Assembly: GCA_005885565.1 (NCBI GenBank)
Contig: VAXK01000040.1
Span: 1 to 5,676, forward strand
Source: Actinomycetota bacterium
Lineage (GTDB): Bacteria; Actinomycetota; Thermoleophilia; Gaiellales; Gaiellaceae
Direction: 5' to 3'
Length of the DNA: 5,676 nt
Shown here: positions 1-4,515 of the stretch, one piece after another
Layout: the number at the start of each line of letters is the position of its first letter
Position numbering within the stretch: the stretch's first letter is position 1
Notes under the pieces: generated by a model
The model's database searches: none
What the model saw: only the letters and a program-made list of their open reading frames with translations
What the model was told of the DNA's origin: nothing
Program-made: the position numbers and the translations under genes

Positions 1-740
1 TGACCGGCGTCCTCGTCCGCGAGATCGTCAACTACTCCTCCTATTGGCGCTCGGCGACCTTCTCCTCGACGGTGGAGCCGACGATCTACCTGCTCGCGTT
101 CGGCTTCGGCTTCGGCTCGCTCGTGAGCAAGGTCGCAGGCTACGACTACGTCCAGTTCGTCGGCACCGGGGTGGTCGCGACCGCGGTGCTCTTCTCCAGC
201 GCCTTCCCGGCCATGTTCGGGACGTTCGTGAAGTACAAGTTCCAGCGCACCTACGACGCGATCCTCGCCGCGCCGGTCGACACCGAGGAGCTCGTCACCG
301 CCGAGGCGCTCTGGATGGCGATCCGCGCCGGGATCTACGGCTGCGTCCCGCTCCTCGTCGCGATCGCCTTCGGCCTCGACCCGGCGTGGGGAATGCTCAC
401 GGTGCCGCTGATCGCCTTCCTCGCCGGCTTCGGCTGGGCGTGCTTCGGCATCACGATCGCCGGCTTCGCCTCGTCGATCGAGAACTTCAGCTACATCGTC
501 AGCGCCGTCCTCACGCCGCTCTTCCTCGTCGCGGGTACGTTCTTCCCGCTGACGAAGCTGCCTCGCTGGGCCCAGATCGCCGGTGAGCTCAACCCGCTCC
601 ACCACTGCGTCGAGCTCGTGCGCCACGCGGCCTTCGGCTGGCACGTATGGGACGTGGGGAGAGTCGGTGCGCTCCTCGCCTTCGGCCTCGTCATCTGGCG
701 GCTCGCGATCTACGCGATGACGCGGAAGCTGATCGACTAG
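1..740 (+). CDS. ABC-2 type transporter permease (NodJ-like), 5' end at window edge
   Basis: Integral membrane permease of an ABC exporter, expected to pair with a separate ATPase encoded just upstream, outside the window. The frame is open from base 3 to the TAG at 738-740 (245 codons). About six hydrophobic segments are visible, near residues 24-41, 50-72, 106-124, 132-154, 163-182 and 219-236 counted from base 3. The cytoplasmic stretch after the second (KYKFQRTYDAILAAP) and the late GTFFPLTKLPRW...NPLHHCVELVR region are typical of the ABC-2/NodJ permease family. The window opens with TG directly before the frame, and the N-terminus already looks like the usual family start, so base 0 could complete an ATG or GTG and only one base may be missing. 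An internal GTG at base 72 is in frame but would remove conserved N-terminal sequence. Substrate cannot be told; drug or polysaccharide/lipid export is typical of the family. Confidence 0.88.
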   Translation, partial: TGVLVREIVNYSSYWRSATFSSTVEPTIYLLAFGFGFGSLVSKVAGYDYVQFVGTGVVATAVLFSSAFPAMFGTFVKYKFQRTYDAILAAPVDTEELVTAEALWMAIRAGIYGCVPLLVAIAFGLDPAWGMLTVPLIAFLAGFGWACFGITIAGFASSIENFSYIVSAVLTPLFLVAGTFFPLTKLPRWAQIAGELNPLHHCVELVRHAAFGWHVWDVGRVGALLAFGLVIWRLAIYAMTRKLID

Positions 741-751
741 CGTTCCGCGGA

Positions 752-1225
752 GTGATCCGCTCCGCGCTGATCGGACTCGTGCTCGCCGCCGGCGCCTCGA
801 CGCCGCCGTTCACGGTGTTCGCGAAGGCCGGGCCGGCGACGACGTCCCAGACCGCCGTCCTCGAGCACGTGCGCGTCGGCCGCCACTCGACTTTCGACCG
901 TGTCGTCTTCGAGTTCCGCGCCGGCACGCCCGCGTGGTCGGCGAGGTACGTGCCGCAGGTCGTCCACGACGGCTCCGGCCTTCCGGTCCGGCTGCCCGGA
1001 ACCGCGTTCCTCCACGTCGTCTTCCGGCACACGAGGGTCGATCGGGCAAGTGCCGGCGCCGCTCCGATCACGCGCACGCCGCGCTTCGGCGGCCTCGTCC
1101 AGCTGAAGGAGTCGGGCGACTTCGAAGGCGTTGTCTCCTTCGGCCTCGGCCTGCGGCGGAAGGTCGGGTTCAGGGGCTTCCGGATGACGTCGCCCAGCCG
1201 CGTCGTCATCGACGTCGCCCACTGA
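752..1225 (+). CDS. Exported AMIN-like domain protein
   Basis: A 157-residue protein that begins 11 bases after the permease stop, so it is probably co-transcribed with it. The GTG at 752 is chosen because it is the first sensible start after the upstream stop and gives a short hydrophobic N-terminus (IRSALIGLVLAAGAS, then a possible cleavage near VFAKA, residues 22-26). The ribosome binding site is weak. There is no lipobox cysteine, although many relatives are lipoproteins. Residues 37-157 resemble the AMIN-like domain found in actinobacterial envelope proteins: LEHVRVGRHSTFDRVVFEF at 37-55, a Tyr/Val-rich strand plus DGSG at 66-76, and a closing strand SPSRVVIDVAH at 147-157. The family is envelope-located and probably binds cell-wall or surface polymer; no enzymatic residues are evident. 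Function in this operon is not known. Confidence 0.75.
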   Translation: MIRSALIGLVLAAGASTPPFTVFAKAGPATTSQTAVLEHVRVGRHSTFDRVVFEFRAGTPAWSARYVPQVVHDGSGLPVRLPGTAFLHVVFRHTRVDRASAGAAPITRTPRFGGLVQLKESGDFEGVVSFGLGLRRKVGFRGFRMTSPSRVVIDVAH

Positions 1226-1244
1226 AACGCCTCCAGCCGACGCC

Positions 1245-1273
1245 TTGAAGGGCGCGGCCGAGTGGTGTGTACT
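1245..1273 (+). promoter_or_regulatory. Candidate sigma70-type promoter for the beta-helix gene
   Basis: TTGAAG at 1245-1250 is separated by exactly 17 bases from TGTACT at 1268-1273, in the 83-base gap between the AMIN-like gene and the beta-helix gene. The -35 is a fair match and the -10 a weak one. In DNA this GC-rich, a TTGAA block outside genes is uncommon, which is the main support. Confidence 0.35.
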
Positions 1274-1293
1274 GGGTCCTTCCACCTGGGGTC

Positions 1294-1301
1294 AGGGGAG
1301 G
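1294..1301 (+). promoter_or_regulatory. Ribosome binding site that fixes the beta-helix start
   Basis: AGGGGAGG lies 7 bases before the ATG at 1309 and selects this start over the in-frame GTG at 1267, which has no such site and would put extra residues in front of the signal peptide. An upstream CCTTCC (1278-1283) can pair with GGGAGG (1296-1301) and might partly mask the site. Confidence 0.7.
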
Positions 1302-1308
1302 CAGGACG

Positions 1309-2250
1309 ATGACGGTGATCAGGCAGGCCTACCGGGGGCGGCGTCGCGCTGCGCCGATTGCGGTGCTCGCGGCGGCGTTGCTCTTGCTGAGCGTCGGCGG
1401 AGGCTCGGCGCGCGCCGCCGACGTCACCTGCGGAGCAGTGATCACCCAGGACACGACGCTGCACGGCGACCTCCTGAGCTGTCCGGGCGACGGGCTCGTG
1501 ATCGGCGCGGACGGGGTCACGCTCGATCTCAACGGGCACACGATCTCCTACGGCGCCAACGACCATGCGTTCAGCGGCGTCGACAACAACGGCGGATACG
1601 ACGCCGTCACGGTCCTGGACGGCCGAGTGCAAGGCTTCGGCACAGGCGTCCTGCTCTCGAACGCGGCGGACGGAAACGTGGTTCGCGGGGTGACCGTCAC
1701 GGACACCAACCTGGGCGTCTACCTCTCGGGCTCGAATGGCGAGCTCGACCGCAACACCGCGACCGGCAACAACGGCTCGGGGATCGCGCTCGGCTACGCG
1801 ACCCACGACACCGTGGTGAGCAACGTCGTGACCGGGAACGGCTTCGAGGGGATCGAGCTCAGGACGTCGAGCGACAACGTGCTCCTGGGGAATCTCGTGA
1901 CGGGCAACGGATTCAGCCGGCAGCCGGAGAACGGCCAGGAGGGGATCACCGTTCTCGTGTCGTCGGCTCGGAACCTGCTGGAGAAGAACGTCGTCTCGGG
2001 GAGCGCCACCGACGGCATCCTCGTCGACGCTTCGAGCACAGGAACGCTGCTGGCCAAGAACGAGACGACTCAGAACGGCGACGACGGCATCCAGGTCGAC
2101 GATCCGGCGACGACGCTGACCAAGAACCGCGCGAACGCCAACGTCGACCTCGGCATCGAAGCCGTACCGGGAGTCACGGACGGAGGCGGAAACAGGGCCG
2201 GCGCGAACGGCAACCCCGCCCAGTGCACGAACGTGAGCTGCCGCACGTAG
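1309..2250 (+). CDS. Secreted right-handed parallel beta-helix (NosD-like) protein
   Basis: A 313-residue exported protein. A signal peptide is clear: basic start with RGRRR at 9-13, hydrophobic core at 15-30, and likely cleavage after A36 (SARA|AD). The mature N-terminus carries the common opening of this family, with Cys41 and Cys58 flanking TLHGDL and then GVTLDLNGHTI at 69-79. From about residue 95 to 280 come imperfect parallel beta-helix rungs of about 22-25 residues, with the turn pattern N-x-V-x-G-N-G-x-x-G-I (for example around 171-182, 194-213, 226-237 and 250-261). The end has a GNPAQC...SC motif with Cys306 and Cys311, probably a disulfide cap. Such folds occur in polysaccharide lyases and in surface carbohydrate-binding proteins. 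No catalytic residues can be assigned, so a structural or glycan-binding role is as likely as an enzyme. It has its own promoter candidate and converges on the minus-strand dioxygenase-like gene. Confidence 0.82.
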   Translation: MTVIRQAYRGRRRAAPIAVLAAALLLLSVGGGSARAADVTCGAVITQDTTLHGDLLSCPGDGLVIGADGVTLDLNGHTISYGANDHAFSGVDNNGGYDAVTVLDGRVQGFGTGVLLSNAADGNVVRGVTVTDTNLGVYLSGSNGELDRNTATGNNGSGIALGYATHDTVVSNVVTGNGFEGIELRTSSDNVLLGNLVTGNGFSRQPENGQEGITVLVSSARNLLEKNVVSGSATDGILVDASSTGTLLAKNETTQNGDDGIQVDDPATTLTKNRANANVDLGIEAVPGVTDGGGNRAGANGNPAQCTNVSCRT

Positions 2251-2897
2251 GGCCGAGTCGCAGCCGCTACCGGCGGACGCCCATCCTGATCGAGCCGGTG
2301 TAGCCGGCGCCGTCTGCCGCCGCTGCGGAAGATCGAGTCGGTCGCGTTCCGTACGTCGCGGCCGGGCCGGCTCGAGTACGGCGCCTTCCGGTACACGGCG
2401 TCGGTGAGCTTGTCCGGGAAGTAGAGCTGGCCCGTGTGAACGACACGACCGCCGACGTGCACCTTCACGTGAATGTGCACCGTGCGCCCCATGTACCAGC
2501 CCGGATAGACGGTCCGGAAGACGGCAACGCCCTTCGCGTCCGTCCGCTGGATCCCGCGCATGAACGTGCGGCTCGAGGTGCCTTGGCCGAAGCCCGAGTA
2601 GACGCCGGCCGCGTCGGCGTGCCAGACGTCGACCGCGGCGCCCTTGATCGGCCTGCACGTCGACGCGTCGACGACCGCGAGCCGGAGCGTCAGCGGCGTC
2701 CCGGTATGGCCGTCGGTGATGGTGCGGCGGACGAGCTCGTTGGGGATGTAGTACGGCCCTCCCGTCTGCTCGGGCGTGAGCACGCAAGCAACCGCGTCCG
2801 CGCCCTGCGACGAATGCACCCTCCAGCCGCCCGCCGCGAGGGCGGCGAGCAGGCCGCCGAAGCGGAGGATGGACTCGCGGCGGGTGAGGAGCTCCAT
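2070..2897 (-). CDS. Exported intradiol ring-cleavage dioxygenase-like protein, C-terminus frameshifted
   Basis: Second gene of a minus-strand operon. Its ATG (2897-2895) follows the stress-protein stop by 2 bases and has GGGAGG 10 bases upstream, inside that gene. The N-terminus TRRESILRFGG followed by a hydrophobic stretch (residues 5-25) looks like a Tat signal. The intradiol core is present: TGGPYYIP at 45-52, VDVWHADAAGVYSGF at 89-103 with likely iron ligand Tyr100, and YPGWYMGRTVHIHVKV at 131-146 with likely ligands Tyr135, His141 and His143; GQLYFPD at 156-162 follows. Relatives are non-haem Fe(III) enzymes that cleave catechol-type rings, though extracytoplasmic members often have unknown substrates. 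After residue 195 (base 2313) the frame loses similarity and reads on to a stop at 2070, antisense to the beta-helix gene. The expected C-terminus lies in another frame and ends at 2267, so the natural gene was most likely 2267-2897 before a small deletion. Confidence 0.8.
   Translation of the reverse strand: MELLTRRESILRFGGLLAALAAGGWRVHSSQGADAVACVLTPEQTGGPYYIPNELVRRTITDGHTGTPLTLRLAVVDASTCRPIKGAAVDVWHADAAGVYSGFGQGTSSRTFMRGIQRTDAKGVAVFRTVYPGWYMGRTVHIHVKVHVGGRVVHTGQLYFPDKLTDAVYRKAPYSSRPGRDVRNATDSIFRSGGRRRRLHRLDQDGRPPVAAATRPYVRQLTFVHWAGLPFAPALFPPPSVTPGTASMPRSTLAFARFLVSVVAGSSTWMPSSPF
2267..2314 (-). pseudogene. Out-of-frame C-terminal end of the dioxygenase-like gene
   Basis: In a frame different from the main one, bases 2314 down to 2267 read DGAGYTGSIRMGVRR followed by TAG. 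A final GYxGxIxMGV strand is how this exported intradiol dioxygenase group normally ends. The in-frame part stops looking like the family at SIFRSGGR (residues 188-195, down to base 2313). The roughly eight to ten residues usually found between these two blocks are absent, so a deletion of 3n+2 bases at about 2312-2318 would explain both the gap and the frame change. It may be a true mutation or a sequence/assembly error. Confidence 0.7.
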
Positions 2898-2899
2898 GG

Positions 2900-3328
2900 C
2901 TACGCCGCCTCCCGGACGTATTCGCGCCCGCGCGCCGCGTCGACCACGACGTGGACGACCGGCCGGTCGAAGCGGCGCCGGGCCCGGGCGACGAGGTCGC
3001 GCGCGAGCCAGTTGGAGCGGCCGGGCGGGTGGGTCGCGACGACGATCGCGTCCGCGTCGAAGACGCACAGCGCGTCCGCGATCGCCTGGAGCGGATCGGC
3101 GTCACCGACCGCGCCGGCCACCCCGACGCCGTCGCTGCGCAGCCGCTCGAGGCACCGGCGCAGCCGCTCCTCGGCCGCAGCCCGTGCCTCGTCCTCGTCC
3201 GACACCCAGTGGCGCAGGCGGGAGTTCAGCGCGGGCGCGACGATCAGCACGCGGGCGCTCCGCGGCAGGACGTTGCGCAGGACGTCGCTCTCGACGGTCT
3301 CGTTGGCGATCACGAGGATCTGCATCAT
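2900..3328 (-). CDS. Universal stress protein (UspA)-like protein
   Basis: A 142-residue cytoplasmic alpha/beta protein, first gene of the minus-strand operon. AAAGGAG lies 5 bases before the ATG at 3328 and 8 bases before a second ATG at 3325; either may be used. The N-terminal strand MQILVIANET (2-11) and the pattern VLIVAPAL (27-34), a charged helix DEDEARAAAEERLRRCLERL (44-63), DADAIVVATHPPGRSNW (91-107) and a final strand RPVVHVVVD (122-130) match the Usp fold. The usual ATP-binding G-x2-G-x9-G-(S/T) signature is not clear; GRSNW with the following helix replaces it, as in an actinobacterial Usp-like subgroup, so nucleotide binding is uncertain. The gene is read away from the phased-repeat operator and is followed 2 bases later by the dioxygenase-like gene, which suggests joint induction. 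Confidence 0.8.
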   Translation of the reverse strand: MMQILVIANETVESDVLRNVLPRSARVLIVAPALNSRLRHWVSDEDEARAAAEERLRRCLERLRSDGVGVAGAVGDADPLQAIADALCVFDADAIVVATHPPGRSNWLARDLVARARRRFDRPVVHVVVDAARGREYVREAA

Positions 3329-3373
3329 TGTCGCTCCTTTCCGGGTCGTTTCGACGCAGGCAACCAGCGGCGC

Positions 3374-3456
3374 GTCGGAACGGCCTGTGGGCGCGCTGTG
3401 AGGATCCTGAGAGCGGGTCTCAGCCACCTCCCACGCCCGTCACAGCGACCTCTCAG
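3374..3456. promoter_or_regulatory. Divergent operator: hexamer boxes phased every 11 bp
   Basis: In the 168-base gap between the divergent genes, hexamers start at 3374, 3385, 3396, 3407, 3418, 3429, 3440 and 3451, each separated by exactly 5 bases. On the plus strand the right four read TCTCAG, TCCCAC, TCACAG, TCTCAG. On the minus strand, from the centre outward, the left four read TCTCAG, TCACAG, CCACAG, TCCGAC; the last is the weakest. The centre is a perfect inverted repeat, CTGAGA-GCGGG-TCTCAG. OmpR/PhoB-family regulators classically bind direct repeats with an 11-bp step, and such a regulator is encoded at 3831. Each arm points at one divergent gene. Ten bases past each outer box sit TTGCCT (minus strand, 3363-3358) and TTGGCT (plus strand, 3467-3472), possible weak -10 elements. 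Confidence 0.75.
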
Positions 3457-3496
3457 GCCGCGCGGCTTGGCTGGGAGCCGAAGGGAGGTGAGACCG

Positions 3497-3748
3497 ATGA
3501 ACACGATACGAAGAGGTGTCGCCCTCGCCGCGGTCGCCGCCGCGCTCGTCGTCGGCGGAATCGTCGGCGCGACGTCGTTCGGAGCGGGCTCGAGCAGCGC
3601 CCAGGGCTCGTCCACGACGAGCACGAGCTCGAGCAAGGCCGCCCCGAGCGGCACGTTCCATCCGAACGAGAACGCGCAGCACGAGGCCGGCGAGAGCGCC
3701 CAGCGCGAGGCGCAGGAGGACGCCGGTCAGTTCCCCACGGTGCCCTGA
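3497..3748 (+). CDS. Small exported hypothetical protein with Ser/Thr-rich linker
   Basis: An 83-residue protein of unknown function. The ATG at 3497 has an excellent GGGAGGTGA site just upstream. Residues 1-28 are a signal peptide or N-terminal membrane anchor (NTIRRG then a hydrophobic Ala/Val/Gly run), with a possible cleavage site SSAQ|G near residue 36. Residues 32-50 are a Ser/Thr-rich linker. The C-terminal 31 residues are acidic and polar, FHPNENAQHEAGESAQREAQ at 54-73 and then EDAGQFPTVP, with regularly spaced Glu and His that could form a short charged helix or bind metal. I recall similar short NExxHExGESxxRE-type proteins beside actinobacterial two-component systems, but cannot confirm that here. 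The gene lies directly downstream of the right arm of the phased operator and ahead of the regulator and kinase, so it is a likely target of that system. Confidence 0.75.
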   Translation: MNTIRRGVALAAVAAALVVGGIVGATSFGAGSSSAQGSSTTSTSSSKAAPSGTFHPNENAQHEAGESAQREAQEDAGQFPTVP

Positions 3749-3753
3749 GGCCG

Positions 3754-3789
3754 CCGGGCTGGCCGGCGAGCGCTCGCCGGCCCGCCCGG
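3754..3789 (+). terminator. Long GC palindrome, probable terminator hairpin
   Basis: Five bases after the small exported gene, an 18-base arm is followed at once by its reverse complement with one T/C mismatch (3760 against 3783). The inner 22 bases (3761-3782) are a perfect palindrome. As RNA it would form a very stable stem. No T-tract follows, as is common in high-GC actinobacteria. It would separate the small-gene transcript from the regulator operon, whose own boxes begin 3 bases later. Confidence 0.65.
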
Positions 3790-3791
3790 AT

Positions 3792-3824
3792 TCTCAGGAG
3801 ATCCACAGGAACGCGTGCCAGGAT
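3792..3824 (+). promoter_or_regulatory. Two 11-bp-phased boxes and candidate -10 for the regulator-kinase operon
   Basis: TCTCAG (3792-3797) and CCACAG (3803-3808) repeat the step and sequence of boxes in the divergent operator. CAGGAT at 3819-3824 begins 10 bases after the second box and ends 6 bases before the GTG at 3831, so it could be a -10 element of a leaderless transcript. Alternatively AGGA (3820-3823) is a ribosome binding site. Self-control by the encoded regulator is the natural inference. Confidence 0.6.
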
Positions 3825-3830
3825 GGGCGC

Positions 3831-4514
3831 GTGAGCGAGCACAAGATCCTCGTCGTCGACGACGAGCCGTCGATCGTCGACGCCGTCGCGACCGCGCTCC
3901 GCTACGAGGGCTACGCGGTCGAAGAGGCGAAGACCGGACGGGAGGCGCTGAGCGCGGTCGCGTCCTTCGAGCCCGACCTCGTCGTGCTCGACTGGATGCT
4001 GCCGGACATCGAGGGGATCGAGGTCGGCCGCCGCCTCCGGGAGCGGGGATTCAAGACCGCGGTCCTCTTCCTCACCGCGAAGGACGCGACCGAGAACAAG
4101 GTCGAGGCGCTCCGCGCGGGGGGTGACGACTACGTCACGAAGCCGTTCAGCCTCGCCGAGCTCGTCGCGCGCGCCCAGGCGATCCTCCGCCGCACCGCGG
4201 GCGAGCTGCCGGGCGACGTGCTGCGCTTCGCCGATCTCGTCCTCGACGAGGAACGGCACGAGGTCTTCCGGGGCGACGAGCAGATCGACCTCACCGCGAC
4301 CGAGTTCAACCTGCTCCGCTACTTCCTGCTGAACCCGCGCCGTGTGCTGTCGAAGGCGCAGATCCTCCAGAACGTCTGGCGCTACGACTTCGGCGGGAAC
4401 TCGAACGTCGTCGAGACCTACGTGAGCTACCTGCGCCGGAAGCTCGACGCGGCCGGCCCGCCGCTCATCCGGACGATCCGGCAGGCGGGCTACATGCTCG
4501 ACGCGAAGGCCTGA
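3831..4514 (+). CDS. OmpR/PhoB-family response regulator
   Basis: A 227-residue DNA-binding response regulator. The receiver domain (about 4-118) has the acidic pair Asp10/Asp11 in ILVVDDEPS, phosphoacceptor Asp54 in VVLDWMLPD, Thr82 in FLTAKD and Lys104 in DDYVTKPFS. The C-terminal winged helix (about 130-226) shows LTATEFNLLRYFLLNPRRVL (154-173), the recognition-helix region NSNVVETYVSYLRRKLD (190-206) and the wing IRTIRQAGYML (213-223). GTG 3831 is chosen because it starts directly at the first receiver strand; upstream in-frame sequence crosses the hairpin. Length and domain order are normal for the family. It shares an operon with the kinase 1 base downstream and is preceded by two copies of the box that also forms the divergent operator, so it probably regulates itself, the small exported gene and the stress-protein operon. 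The exact stimulus cannot be told. Confidence 0.95.
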   Translation: MSEHKILVVDDEPSIVDAVATALRYEGYAVEEAKTGREALSAVASFEPDLVVLDWMLPDIEGIEVGRRLRERGFKTAVLFLTAKDATENKVEALRAGGDDYVTKPFSLAELVARAQAILRRTAGELPGDVLRFADLVLDEERHEVFRGDEQIDLTATEFNLLRYFLLNPRRVLSKAQILQNVWRYDFGGNSNVVETYVSYLRRKLDAAGPPLIRTIRQAGYMLDAKA

Positions 4515-4515
4515 G

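Noticed and set aside
1700..2110. Repeated AACGGC/GGCAACGG words suggesting a DNA repeat
   Set aside because: They encode the recurrent Asn-Gly turns of the beta-helix rungs; the spacing is irregular at DNA level and explained by the protein fold.
2251..2280. Possible bidirectional terminator between the convergent genes
   Set aside because: Only a 4-bp stem (CCGC/GCGG at 2264-2276) is visible, overlapping the displaced stop codon, with no T-tract; too weak to call.
1245..2303. A 352-codon plus-strand frame overlapping the beta-helix gene
   Set aside because: It is very rich in Arg, Asp and Gly, with no signal peptide or recognisable domain; the overlapping frame has a ribosome binding site, signal peptide and beta-helix repeats.
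691..3105. An 804-codon open frame on the minus strand spanning several genes
   Set aside because: It is antisense to the AMIN-like and beta-helix genes and out of frame with the dioxygenase-like gene. Its translation is dominated by Arg, Ala, Pro and Asp with no domain signal; long stop-free frames are expected at this GC content.
3329..3496. CRISPR-like or small-RNA interpretation of the regularly spaced repeats
   Set aside because: The repeat unit is only 6 bases on an 11-bp step with 5-base spacers and changes strand at the centre, which fits a protein operator, not a CRISPR array; no RNA gene structure is evident.
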